Shown: in pieces, positions 33,481-42,675 of the stretch
Position numbering within the stretch: position 1 is the first letter of the stretch
How the letters are laid out: every line of letters starts with the position of its first letter
Source: an uncultured Neglectibacter sp.
GTDB taxonomy: Bacteria > Bacillota > Clostridia > Oscillospirales > Acutalibacteraceae
Reading direction: 5' to 3'
NCBI GenBank assembly: GCA_946554335.1
Contig: CAMNSA010000010.1
Span: 39,712-103,711, forward strand
DNA length: 64,000 nucleotides
Translations under genes and position numbers: made by a program
Notes under the pieces: generated by a model
What the model was told of the DNA's origin: nothing
Databases searched by the model: none
Seen by the model: the letters and a program-made list of their open reading frames with translations, nothing else

Positions 33481-36256
33481 TCATTTCGCTTCCGTAAGCT
33501 TCTGATAAAGCTTCATCAATTCAGCGACACAGCTTGATTCCGTCATGGTTTTCACATCGAAACCGTAAGCCTGCATAACGGCTTTGTCATTCTGCTGGTG
33601 CGCTTTTCTAAGCTCCGGCGGCATAGTGGTCTCGTCATACAAATCGGCAAGGCTGGAATCGGGATAGAGGGCGCGGGCGTCCAGAATAGCCTGTGCCGTT
33701 TCTTCTATTTTGGCCTTTTGTTCTTCTGTAGGCGTGGGCCAGGGGAAGTTGTTATAAACGACACTTCCTGAATAACGATAATCGCTTTTTAATCGTCCTG
33801 TCACCGTTCGCATCCATGCCATATGGACATTCGAAGTTAGTACACCAAAATGATATGGTTGAGCGTTCGGAATAATGGAGCAGGAATCGCTTGCAATAAC
33901 ATATGGTTCCATAAACCCTATTGGAACATATTTTCTATTCTGCGATGACACGCGCGGAACCATAAGATAATGCTTCTTTGGTTGCGATATAAAAAAGAAT
34001 AAATGCGGAGCGTCAGCCTTTGCCCTTGTAGGCGCAGCCGTACTGTTCAAACGGAACTTTCTAACAGCTTCAACACGCTGATATAATTCTTTACTGCTTT
34101 TTATTTCAGTTGGCTGGATATCTTTAAGCCAGAAACAGTACCTCTGCTTCTTAATTAATAAATTCTACAGAGCCAATATAGGGGTGGATATATTTCTCTA
34201 ACTCAGGTTCCAGACATAAAACGGTATCTCGTTCTTCCTGTGTCAGAATAAAGTTTCCATCATCAGTTGGTTTGTTTCCATATACCATCTCTGTAACATC
34301 ACATAAAGGCTTACTTCTGCTGGAAATGAACACATCAGGTCCATCAATCAAATATGCGTTGATGTTGATTGCTGTTTGTGCACCGTTATCTGTATATATC
34401 AGCTTTGTCCCTCGTTTTAATGAAGAGCTGAACCCCACAATTACGCAATGCACATGAGCTTTCAAACTTGCCTCGCTGTCCCATCGAAAAGTCCTATATG
34501 CAAAGTCTATGTGGATTTTATAATCAATAAAAAGTTTTTCCCAAAGCGGAGCTACTTGCTCTCCTTGCGTAATACTGTTTGTAGAAACGAAAGCTGTCCG
34601 AATCGTGGTTTCTGACATGAAGTCTGCTGCTTTATGATACCAAGCACCTACATAATCAATGCTATTGGATAGTTTGATTTTGCCAAAAACAGCCACAGCG
34701 TCTCCTTTTTGTTCTGCCGTCATCATAGAGGCCCCCACAAACGGAGGATTCCCCATGATATAATGGAGCTTTTCCTTGGGAACGACCTCATTCCAGTCCA
34801 GCCGCAGGGCGTTTCCCTCTGCAATATTGGCATAGCTTTTCAGGGGCAGGAAATCCAGCGCCATATGCACAACATCCTCGGTCTCCTTCATCATCTGGCT
34901 TTCCGCGATCCAGAGAGCGGTCTTCGCCACCGTCACGGCAAAGTCGTTGATCTCGATTCCGTAAAACTGCCCGATGGAGACCTGAATGGGGTTTTCCTTC
35001 TGCACTTCTCCAAAAGACGTTTGCCCGTGCCGGAGCTCGGAAATCACCTGGTTTTCCAGCCTGCGCAGAGAGAGGTAGGTTTCCGTCAAAAAGTTTCCTG
35101 ACCCGCAGGCCGGGTCTAAAAATGTCAGGCTTGACAGCTTCTTTTGGTAGGCTTCCAGTCTGGCTTTCCGGGTCTTCTCCACGGTCTCAGAAAGGATTTC
35201 CGCAAGCTCTGCTTTCAGCTCGTCCAGAAACAGCGGGTCTATCACCTTGTGGATGTTCTCAATGCTGGTGTAGTGCATACCTCCTGAGCGTCGGGTTTCC
35301 GGGTTCAGGGTGCTTTCAAACACCGCCCCGAAAATGGTAGGGCTGATTTCACTCCAGTCAAAGTCCTCGCTGGCTTTCTGCAAAATGATCTCCACGATCT
35401 CTTCCGTCAGACGGGGAATTTCAATGCTTTCATCCGCGAACAGGCCTCCGTTTACATAGGGAAAGGCCAGCAGGTCGTCATCCAGATAGGGGTCTCGCTC
35501 TTCTTCCTTCTGGTCAAGAATGTGGAATAAATTGATTAGTGCCTGTCGCGCTTCGCTGCTATGCGCTTGCAGATAGTCATGAAAGAGATTTCTTTTCCCG
35601 AAAATCCCGGCGTCCTCTGCGTACAGACAAAATACCAGCCGGACACACAGCTTGTTCAGGCTTTGAAGCGTCGCCGGGTCGTCCGGGTCCTTGTACTGCT
35701 TCAAAAGAGCGTCATAGAGCTTCCCCACCAGCTCTCCGGCCTGTAAGGAAATTTCCATTTCCTTTTTGATATTTTCGTTTCCCGTATCCACCAGAAAGCC
35801 CAGGCGGTGATACTCCTTTTCCAGATTCTCCAGCAGCACGATCTCCGGCTCCTCATTGGGCCGGTTCATGTCGTGTATTTCAAAGCTCTGGAAATTGCAC
35901 ACCACGATCCAGCGGGGATTCATGTCGTGGGGAAGCTTTTCACCGTATCTTCGGGCTTGTCCGAAAGGCGTCAGTATAGCTCCGTCTGACTGGCGCTCTC
36001 CTTTTCGCAGGTCAATTTTTGCCCCCTTCTGCTCTATCAGCACGCCGGTGCTCTTTATGTAGCCGTCTATGAATTTTGTTGTCCCATCAATTCTGACCGG
36101 CAACTCAAAGGCTATCAGCTTGTCTGGCTCCACTATGCCGAACACTCTTTGCAACAGCATCAGCCAAAAAGACTGTGTTTCCTGTTTTTCTCCTACTCGC
36201 TCTTTCCAATCGGTTATAAACTGTCTCGCCGCTATTCTCTGCTCTGCTTCTGTCAT
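33481..36256 (-). pseudogene. Single-chain (type IIL/MmeI-like) restriction-modification enzyme, broken by a +1 frameshift
   Basis: The first 701 codons (36256 to 34151) carry a PD-(D/E)xK nuclease motif at residues 64-77 (DGYIKSTGVLIEQK), the methyltransferase motif I DPACGSGNF near 380 and motif IV NPPF near 500. They stop at a TAA in ATTAATTAAG (about 34151-34160). Removing one T lets the frame run on as KKQRYCFWLKDIQPTEIKSS into the 189-codon remainder (33481-34050 and its upstream part), whose end (YNNFPWPTPTEEQKAKIEE, ARALYPDSSLADLYDETTMP) is the normal family C-terminus. The break falls in the target-recognition region, which is distinctly A+T-richer than the first 500 codons, suggesting exchange of that module. 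The gene follows a sirtuin by 36 nt. Confidence 0.85.
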
Positions 36257-36292
36257 ACAAACCGCCCCTTACTTTTCCTGGAAATCCTGTTT

Positions 36293-37024
36293 CTACAAGC
36301 CTTCCCTGAGCGCTTTCAGCACCTTGCACAGGTCTTCATGGAACACCAGATCCGCCTCACTGTCAAAGGGAGTCTCATCCTGATTCAGGATCACCAGCCG
36401 CGCTTCAGAGCCTAGATAACGAATCAATCCGGCGGCCGGATACACCACCAGCGAGGTCCCGCCCACCAAAAGCAGCTGCGCTTTTGAGATCAGGCGGGAG
36501 GCCTCCTCCAGGTCGCTCTCCTTCAGCGATTCCTCATAGAGCACCACATCCGGGCGGATGAGCCCGCCGCAGGAGCATCTGGGCACGCCGGAGGCGGACA
36601 GGATCTCCTCCATGGAAAAGCTTTTCCCGCAGGAGGTGCAAAAATAGCGGCCAGCATTGCCGTGAAGCTCGATGACCTTTTTGCTGCCCGCCTTTTGATG
36701 CAGCCCGTCGATATTCTGAGTCACTACCGCCCGGAGCTTCCCGGCGGCCTCCAGCCCGGCCAGGGCAAGGTGGGCGTCGTTGGGTTTAGCCTCTGGGTAA
36801 AGCATAACCCGCCGGAAGAAATCATAAAATTTCTCTGTATGGCGGACAAAGTAGGTGTGGGAAAGCATCTCCTCATAGGAAATGCCCTGCTGCCTCTCCC
36901 GGTAAAGCCCGTAGGCACTGCGAAAATCCGGGATCCCGCTCATAGTGGACACTCCCGCGCCGCCCATAAAAACGGTGCTTTCGCTTTCTTCCACCCATTC
37001 CCTTAACTGTTCCAGCTTCTCCAT
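36293..37024 (-). CDS. cobB: NAD-dependent protein deacylase, sirtuin family
   Basis: The 243-residue enzyme has the Rossmann motif GGAGVSTMSGIPDFRS (residues 20-36), TQNIDGLHQKAG, the catalytic histidine in ELHGNAG near residue 120, and a four-cysteine zinc site (CTSCGK and CSCGGL). It removes acyl groups from lysine using NAD. The family norm is GAGxSxxSGIPDFR, so the active site looks intact. It lies 57 nt downstream of the exonuclease III gene and upstream of the broken restriction-modification gene, all on one strand. GGAGGG lies 6 nt before the ATG. Confidence 0.95.
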   Translation of the reverse strand: MEKLEQLREWVEESESTVFMGGAGVSTMSGIPDFRSAYGLYRERQQGISYEEMLSHTYFVRHTEKFYDFFRRVMLYPEAKPNDAHLALAGLEAAGKLRAVVTQNIDGLHQKAGSKKVIELHGNAGRYFCTSCGKSFSMEEILSASGVPRCSCGGLIRPDVVLYEESLKESDLEEASRLISKAQLLLVGGTSLVVYPAAGLIRYLGSEARLVILNQDETPFDSEADLVFHEDLCKVLKALREGL

Positions 37025-37081
37025 CTTTTACCCTCCTTCGACAATTAAGCTTCCTGCTTCGTGTTCCTTCTGAAGGCGGCT

Positions 37082-37840
37082 TCAATCTTTTAAAATCAGT
37101 TCTACCGGGCAGTGGTCGCTGCCCATCACCTGAGAGAGGATGCGGCTGTCCGAAAGCCTGCTTTGAAGCCTCTCGTCCGCGAGGAAATAGTCAATGCGCC
37201 AGCCCGTATTCTGTTCCCGGCTGTGGAAGCGGTAGCTCCACCAGGAATAGGCCCCCTCCTGCTCGGGATAAAAATACCGGAAGGTGTCTAAAAATCCGCT
37301 TGCCAGCAGCTCGCTGAATTTCCCCCGCTCCTCATAGGAAAATCCTGCGTTCCCCACATTGCTTTTGGGATTTTTCAGGTCGATAGGCCGGTGGGCCACA
37401 TTCAGGTCTCCGCAGACGATCACCGGCTTTTCCTCTCTGAGCTTGGAAAGATATTCCCGAAACGCGTCCTCAAAAGCCATTCTGAAATCGATCCGGACAA
37501 GATCACGCTGAGAATTGGGCGTGTATGACGTCACCAGGGTAAAGTCCGGAAACTGGGCGGTGATCACCCTTCCCTCGCAGTCGAACTCTTCCCTGCCGAT
37601 GCCATAGGTCACGCTCAGCGGCTCTGTTCTGGAAAACAAAGCCGTGCCGGAATAGCCCTTTTTTACCGTGCAGGAATTCCAGTATTCCAGATACCCAGGG
37701 AAGGAGAAATCCGCCTGATCTTTGCTCATTTTCGTCTCCTGCAGGCAGATCACATCCGGCGCCTCTTCTTCCAAAAACCCGGAGAAGCCCTTTGCCATAC
37801 AGGCTCGCAGCCCATTGACATTCCAGGATACCAGCTTCAT
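37082..37840 (-). CDS. xth: Exodeoxyribonuclease III (AP endonuclease)
   Basis: The 252-residue enzyme has the whole set of EEP-fold motifs: SWNVNGLRAC at the N-terminus, CLQETKMSK (metal-binding Glu), VICGDLNVAHRPIDL (catalytic Asp and Asn), WRIDYFLADERL and GSDHCPVELIL (catalytic His). It cleaves DNA at abasic sites and trims 3' ends in base excision repair. GGGGATG lies before the ATG. The gene is divergent from the cyclophilin gene. Confidence 0.96.
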   Translation of the reverse strand: MKLVSWNVNGLRACMAKGFSGFLEEEAPDVICLQETKMSKDQADFSFPGYLEYWNSCTVKKGYSGTALFSRTEPLSVTYGIGREEFDCEGRVITAQFPDFTLVTSYTPNSQRDLVRIDFRMAFEDAFREYLSKLREEKPVIVCGDLNVAHRPIDLKNPKSNVGNAGFSYEERGKFSELLASGFLDTFRYFYPEQEGAYSWWSYRFHSREQNTGWRIDYFLADERLQSRLSDSRILSQVMGSDHCPVELILKD

Positions 37841-37907
37841 CGAAACATCCCCTTTTTATGAATAATTTTTGAATTTATGGAAAAGGAAGGAAAAGAAGGG
37901 AGAAACA

Positions 37908-37916
37908 TGCTATAAT
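37908..37916 (+). promoter_or_regulatory. Extended -10 promoter of the cyclophilin gene
   Basis: TGCTATAAT (37908-37916) is a perfect extended -10; no good -35 is present 17 bp upstream. It is followed by a curious run of ATGATC-like words (37914-37950). The leader is about 155 nt. Confidence 0.55.
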
Positions 37917-38076
37917 GATCATAGCATGATCGTCTGCAATCATATCATGGTCACTTTGTGGTCCTAAATGGCCGCTTCTTGGCCATATGGGAGAAGCTCT
38001 TAAACGAAAAACGCTTCTCTTTCCGGTCATTAAAAAATGATAAAATAAAATTGAAAAAGAAAATCGGAGGTAACAA

Positions 38077-38604
38077 ATGCAGAATCCTATTGTCACCATT
38101 GAAACCACCAAAGGCGTAATGAAGGCAGAGCTTTTCCCTGAGATAGCTCCCAACACCGTCAACAACTTTATCTCTCTTGTGGAGAAGGGATTTTATGACG
38201 GCACCATTTTCCACCGTGTCATTCCCGGCTTTATGATCCAGGGCGGCGACCCGGAGGGTACCGGCATGGGCGGACCCGGCTACGGCATCCACGGAGAATT
38301 CGCCTCCAACGGCTTCAAAAACGATTTGAAACATACTACCGGCGTCATCTCCATGGCCCGCTCTCAGCGCCCGGACAGCGCCGGATCTCAGTTCTTTATC
38401 ATGGTGGACGACGCCCCCTATCTGGACGGCCAATACGCGGCCTTCGGCAAGGTGACCGAGGGCATGGAGGTGGCCCAGGCCATCGTCTCCTCTCCCCGGG
38501 ACCGGGCAGACAGGCCCCATGAGGATCAGATCATGGAGCGGGTGACGGTGGAGACCTTCGGTAAAACCTATCCGGAACCGGTCACCGGCCCGGAGCACGG
38601 CTGA
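38077..38604 (+). CDS. Peptidyl-prolyl cis-trans isomerase, cyclophilin type
   Basis: The 175-residue protein has the cyclophilin core: FHRVIPGFMIQGGDPEGTG with the catalytic Arg, GVISMARSQRPDSAGSQFFI and FGKVTEGMEVAQAI. It lacks a signal peptide, so it works in the cytoplasm on proline peptide bonds during folding. GGAGGTAACAA precedes the ATG. It is followed by a repeat block whose first part forms a terminator. Confidence 0.95.
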   Translation: MQNPIVTIETTKGVMKAELFPEIAPNTVNNFISLVEKGFYDGTIFHRVIPGFMIQGGDPEGTGMGGPGYGIHGEFASNGFKNDLKHTTGVISMARSQRPDSAGSQFFIMVDDAPYLDGQYAAFGKVTEGMEVAQAIVSSPRDRADRPHEDQIMERVTVETFGKTYPEPVTGPEHG

Positions 38605-38611
38605 GGCGCTG

Positions 38612-39322
38612 CCTTTTAGCAGTTAGATACTAGAAGCTAGATTCTGGATGCTGGATATTAGTCGTTAGAGAAGCCTCCTCTTTATATAAGGGGAGGCTCT
38701 TTCTTTTGCCTACCCTTGTTCCCCGCCTTGCCTCCCCTTTTCTAAAGGGGAGGTGGCGCGGCATGGCCGCGGCGAAGGGGATAAGTAAGAGCAGCAAAGT
38801 TCTATCCCTTCAGTCAGCTTCGCTGACAGCGTCTCGCCTGCCGGCTCGGGCGGCGATGTGCCCCACCGGGGCACATCGCCCCAAAGGGGGAGCCAAGGGG
38901 CGGCTGCAAATTCCTTCTTGCCTCTCCCTATGGGAGAGGTGGCATGGCGAAGCCATGACGGAGAGGGCAGCAGTTGGAGCAGCAAAGTTCCATCCCCTCA
39001 GTCAGCTTCGCTGACAGCGTCTCGGCTGCCGGCTCGGGCGGCGATGGGCGTGCCCCACCGGGGCACATCGCCCCAAAGGGGGAGCCAAGGGGCGGCTACA
39101 AATTCCTTCTTGCCTCTCCCTATGGGAGAGGTGGCATGGCGAAGCCATGACGGAGAGGGCAGCAGTTGGAGCAGTAAAGTTCTATCCCCTCAGCCAGCTT
39201 CGCTGACAGCTCTCTCGTCAGAGGGGGCCAAGGGACGCCCTCTCAGTCACCTTCGGTGACAGCTCTCCCAGAGGGAGAGCCAAGGATCTTTCTAACGACT
39301 AATATCTAACAACTAACAACTA
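38612..39322. repeat. Composite intergenic repeat block 5, with near-identical tandem units
   Basis: This 711-bp block starts with TTAG-rich words and GATATTAGTCGTTAGA (38654-38669) and ends with the exact inverse TCTAACGACTAATATC (39291-39306), so it has 16-nt inverted ends. Inside are two nearly identical units starting at 38811 and 38999, and a third truncated start at 39191 (periods 188 and 192). Each unit holds CAGTCAGCTTCGCTGACAGC, the hairpin GATGTGCCCC/GGGGCACATC (unit 1) and GGTGGCATGGCGAAGCCATG. Reading frames here are artefacts. Confidence 0.9.
38672..38705 (+). terminator. Terminator of the cyclophilin gene within repeat block 5
   Basis: AGCCTCC pairs with GGAGGCT around TCTTTATATAAGG (with further inner pairing), followed by CTTTCTTTT. 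Confidence 0.65.
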
Positions 39323-39329
39323 AATTCCC

Positions 39330-40274
39330 TCAGGCCGTTCCTGCCAGAATGATCTTGGAGAGCTCCTCCCTGGTGGGAAGCCCCTCGTTATCGCTTTTGT
39401 GGGTGATCTGGATGGCCCCCAGCACATTGCCGCGGAACGCGGCCTTTTCCAGGTCCTCCCCCTCGCACAGAGCGCTGATCACACCGGCGGCAAAGCCGTC
39501 TCCTGCGCCTACCGTATCCACCTTTTTCCGTGCCGGGAAAGCGGGGGAAACGCCGATTTTTCCTCCCTTTTGGGAGAAATAGGCGCCGTTTGCTCCCAGC
39601 TTTACCACCACGTTTTCCACGCCCATCGCGTGGTAAAACTCAGCGATCCCCTCCGGCGTGTCCCTGCCGGTGAGAAGCTTGCCCTCTCCGATCCCAGGCA
39701 GCACTGTGGAAGCGTCCTGGGCAAGGGAATTCAAGGTGGAGACCATGGTTTTTTCGTCCTTCCACAGCTGCGGGCGCAGGTTGGGATCAAAGGAGATGGG
39801 CAATTCCAGCGCCTTGGCCCGGGCGATCAGTCTCTTAGTAGCCGCCAGAGCATTTTCAGACACCGCCGGGAAAATGCCGGTCACATGAAGCCACCCGCAG
39901 CCGAAAAGATCCAGGCGGTCGATCTCCTGAGGGGAGCTCCGGGACGCGGCGGAATTCTTCCGGTAGTAATAGATATCCGGGTCTCCCTTCGCTGTGGAGC
40001 TCTTCATCATAAACCCGGTCAGCTCCCCCTCGGCCTGAGACACCAGGTCGGTAGAGATCCCGTTTTTTCTCATCCCGTTTAAGATCTTCTCCCCCATCGG
40101 GTCAAACCCCAGGCGGGTGCAGTAGGCCGGGGTGTGGCCCAGCCGGGCAAGTCCCACCGCCACATTGTATTCCGCCCCGGCAATGGAGGCGCGAAAGGTA
40201 TTCACCTCACTGAGCGCCCCTGCCTCCTCTGCCATGAAAAGCCCCATGGGCTCTCCCATCAAAATGATTTTCAC
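39330..40274 (-). CDS. PfkB family carbohydrate kinase (2-keto-3-deoxygluconate kinase-like)
   Basis: The 314-residue ribokinase-fold enzyme has the N-terminal substrate loop GAEYNVAVGLARLG, the bulge YYYRKNSAAS, SFDPNLRPQLW and the catalytic signature DTVGAGDGFAAGVI near residue 250. The order and the NLRP motif are closest to KdgK-type or fructokinase-type kinases; the sugar is not certain. The start is GTG at 40274, chosen because GGAGG lies 8 nt upstream; a longer frame has no ribosome binding site. It is 26 nt downstream of manA and likely the last gene of that operon. Confidence 0.9.
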   Translation of the reverse strand: MKIILMGEPMGLFMAEEAGALSEVNTFRASIAGAEYNVAVGLARLGHTPAYCTRLGFDPMGEKILNGMRKNGISTDLVSQAEGELTGFMMKSSTAKGDPDIYYYRKNSAASRSSPQEIDRLDLFGCGWLHVTGIFPAVSENALAATKRLIARAKALELPISFDPNLRPQLWKDEKTMVSTLNSLAQDASTVLPGIGEGKLLTGRDTPEGIAEFYHAMGVENVVVKLGANGAYFSQKGGKIGVSPAFPARKKVDTVGAGDGFAAGVISALCEGEDLEKAAFRGNVLGAIQITHKSDNEGLPTREELSKIILAGTA

Positions 40275-40300
40275 GGTATGCTCCTCCCTTGATACAGTAT

Positions 40301-41260
40301 TTATACGGTAGTCTTGATGAAGCTGCAAACGCCCCGCAGCGTTACCTTACCGGAATTTGCCGGGACAAGCAGGCTGTCGCCCGCCCGAAAGGCGACCTTG
40401 TTTTCCTTCCCGGAGACGGTTCCCTCCCCCGTGAGGATCATCAAGGAAAGGAAGGAATCCTCCCCCGCCTCCAGTTCTACAGAAGAGCGGACCTCATACT
40501 GCTCTGTGGTAAAATACTTGCAGGAAGCGAGGCTTCTCTTCGTGCCCCCCGGGATCTCTTCCCGCTCTCCGCCTCGCTGGGAGGTGTCGGAGGGCGTGAA
40601 GTCAGATACTGCCAGGGCTTTCTCCACATGGAGCTCCCGGAGCTTCCCGTCCGCGCCCCGGCGGCCGTAGTCATACACGCGGTAAGTGCAGTTGGAATTC
40701 TGCTGGATCTCGCAGATGAGGATCCCCGCTCCAATGGCGTGGATGGTGCCGGATTTGATGAAAAACACATCTCCCGGATGCACATCCACCTTGTTTAAGA
40801 CCTCTAAAAGCGTATTGTCCTCGATCCGCTTTCGAAACTCTTCCCGGGTGACCTGCCGGTTGACGCCAAAATAGAGGGAAGCCCCCTCTTCGCAGTCCAT
40901 CACATACCACATCTCTGTTTTTCCGTACTCCCCCTCGTTTTTCAGAGCGTACTCGTCGCTGGGATGCACCTGAATGGAAAGGGGATCCTTCGCATCGATC
41001 AGCTTGATGAGCACCGGGAAGTTTTCAAAGGCTTCGCAGTTTTTTCCCAAAGCCTTTTTTCCTGTTTTGCGGAAATACTCGCTGAGCGTCAGCCCGTCAT
41101 ACTCTCCTCCCAGGATTCTGCTTTCTCCCGCGGGATGCGTGGAGAGCTCCCAGCTTTCCGCCACCTTGTCGTAATCGCATTTTTTCCCGTATCTCTCCCG
41201 CAGCTTTACGCCGCCCCAGAGATAGTCCTTAAAGGCCGGGGTGAGCTTTTCGATCTTCAT
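40301..41260 (-). CDS. manA: Mannose-6-phosphate isomerase, class I
   Basis: The 319-residue enzyme has the class I zinc motifs QVHPSDEYA near residue 97, KTEMWYVMD, and SGTIHAIGAGILICEIQQNS near 172, plus the N-terminal DYLWGG. It interconverts mannose 6-phosphate and fructose 6-phosphate. The ATG at 41260 follows GAGGAGGAAGC; the longer frame upstream runs into the penicillin-binding protein gene. It lies between a cell-wall cassette and a sugar kinase. It could feed GDP-mannose or wall-sugar synthesis rather than catabolism, in contrast to the isomerase at 4518-5609. Confidence 0.95.
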   Translation of the reverse strand: MKIEKLTPAFKDYLWGGVKLRERYGKKCDYDKVAESWELSTHPAGESRILGGEYDGLTLSEYFRKTGKKALGKNCEAFENFPVLIKLIDAKDPLSIQVHPSDEYALKNEGEYGKTEMWYVMDCEEGASLYFGVNRQVTREEFRKRIEDNTLLEVLNKVDVHPGDVFFIKSGTIHAIGAGILICEIQQNSNCTYRVYDYGRRGADGKLRELHVEKALAVSDFTPSDTSQRGGEREEIPGGTKRSLASCKYFTTEQYEVRSSVELEAGEDSFLSLMILTGEGTVSGKENKVAFRAGDSLLVPANSGKVTLRGVCSFIKTTV

Positions 41261-41310
41261 AATCGCTTCCTCCTCTGTCGTGACCTGCCCCAAAAGGGGA
41301 GCATCATCTC

Positions 41311-42675
41311 TTATTTCAGCGCCTGCAAGACGGCAGAAACCACCGTTCCGGCGCTTTCCACGCCTCCAGTTCCCTCCTCCGCCATGACGGCAAAGGCATA
41401 GGGATACTCCTCTGAATCGCAGAAGCCTATCATCCAGCAGTTGGGGGCTTTTCCCTCTCCCACCTCGCCGGTGCCGGTCTTCGCGCAGACGCTCATGCCC
41501 TCCGGGAACATCCAATCTCCGTAATAGTTCTCCACATTGTTTCGCAGCAGAGACCTCAAATTTTGGGCCTCCTTTGCGGTGCAAAGCTGATGGCTCTTTC
41601 CTCCTGTCAGCCCGCTGAAAAGGTCCTGGTTCCGCGTTAGAACGGGCTCGGTATACTCCCCTCCCCGGGCGATGGCTCCCATCAGGACGGCCATGTGGTA
41701 GGGGTTTGCCAGAATGGTATACTGCCCTACTCCCGCCCAGCCCAGCTGGTTCCGGTTGCAGGAGGACAGATCGATCTCGCTTTTGGAGATGGGGATGGAA
41801 CCCATATGAAGCTCGCTGTTGAAGCCCATTTCCTCCGCTTTCTTTTGAAGGGCTTCGGCGCCAACATCGTTTGCCAGCTTGGCGAAATAGAGATTGCAGG
41901 AATTACCCATTGCGCTGCTCAGATCCTGCTCGCCGTGAGCCTCGCTGTGCAGGCAGGTGATCTGGTCTCCGCCAAGCTCTTCCGCGCCCTCGCAGGAATA
42001 GACACGGTCCATCCAGGAGTCCGGCCATTTTTCCATGGCTGCCGCGGCCGTAACCACCTTCATAATGGAGCCCGGCGTGAAGGAGGCGGAAAGGGAGTTG
42101 TCCAGGTAAGCGCCGCGGTAAGCGTCGTTTTCCTCGATATCCTCCGGCACATTTTCCGGATCGTAGGTGGGGGCGCTGACCTTGCACAGCACCTCGCCGG
42201 TATTGTAGTTATAGACGAATACCGCCCCGTTGTGCCCGTTCATCGCCTCATAGGCCGCCGTGCAGGCTCCCGCGTCCAGAGAAAGCGTCACATCTGTACC
42301 CATCTGACTGAAAACCGTGCGGTTGAGTCCCGTAAAGAAGTTGTAGCCGGACAGGCGGCTGCTCATGGTGTGCTCCACGCTGGTACTGATCATCCCGTAG
42401 GGGTCCCCTACTGTGTGCAGCATCGCTTTGCGTACCGTTTCGCTGTCGTTATAATACCGGCCCTCTTCTCCGGTGGCGGCTAAAAGCAGACCGTCCCGGT
42501 CCTCGATTTCCCCCAACTTCACCGTGGCGTCCTCGGCGTAGATGTGGCCGTTATAGGGCTGCATAGCCCACTGGCTTCCGTGAAAAAACAGATTGACGAT
42601 GAGATAGCCCGCGCCGCCTGCCAGAACCGCCAGCAGCAGATACAGCACGATAGAACGAAACCCTACTGTTTTCAT
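41311..42675 (-). CDS. Penicillin-binding protein, class B-like transpeptidase (PbpA type)
   Basis: The 454-residue protein has one N-terminal membrane helix (IVLYLLLAVLAGGAGYLIV), a short dimerisation region with EDRDGLLLA, and a transpeptidase domain. The three active-site motifs are FTPGSIMK (SxxK) near residue 202, GNSCN (SxN) near 253 and CAKTGTGE (KTG) near 395. It is shorter than PBP2/FtsI, as in the PbpA group that pairs with SEDS proteins. Its start overlaps the FHA-FtsW stop by 4 nt (ATGA), so the glycosyltransferase and the crosslinking enzyme are translated together. It acts outside the membrane in peptidoglycan synthesis. Confidence 0.95.
   Translation of the reverse strand: MKTVGFRSIVLYLLLAVLAGGAGYLIVNLFFHGSQWAMQPYNGHIYAEDATVKLGEIEDRDGLLLAATGEEGRYYNDSETVRKAMLHTVGDPYGMISTSVEHTMSSRLSGYNFFTGLNRTVFSQMGTDVTLSLDAGACTAAYEAMNGHNGAVFVYNYNTGEVLCKVSAPTYDPENVPEDIEENDAYRGAYLDNSLSASFTPGSIMKVVTAAAAMEKWPDSWMDRVYSCEGAEELGGDQITCLHSEAHGEQDLSSAMGNSCNLYFAKLANDVGAEALQKKAEEMGFNSELHMGSIPISKSEIDLSSCNRNQLGWAGVGQYTILANPYHMAVLMGAIARGGEYTEPVLTRNQDLFSGLTGGKSHQLCTAKEAQNLRSLLRNNVENYYGDWMFPEGMSVCAKTGTGEVGEGKAPNCWMIGFCDSEEYPYAFAVMAEEGTGGVESAGTVVSAVLQALK

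Noticed and set aside
33481..34050. Separate 189-residue protein gene
   Set aside because: Its upstream DNA continues the restriction-modification protein in frame once a single T is removed, and its sequence is the usual C-terminus of that family.
29194..36256. Integrated prophage or ICE
   Set aside because: There is no integrase, relaxase, structural gene or att pair; only scattered accessory genes and repeats.
38811..39190. Possible CRISPR array
   Set aside because: The tandem units are 188-192 bp and nearly identical along their whole length, with no short repeats separated by unique spacers and no cas genes.
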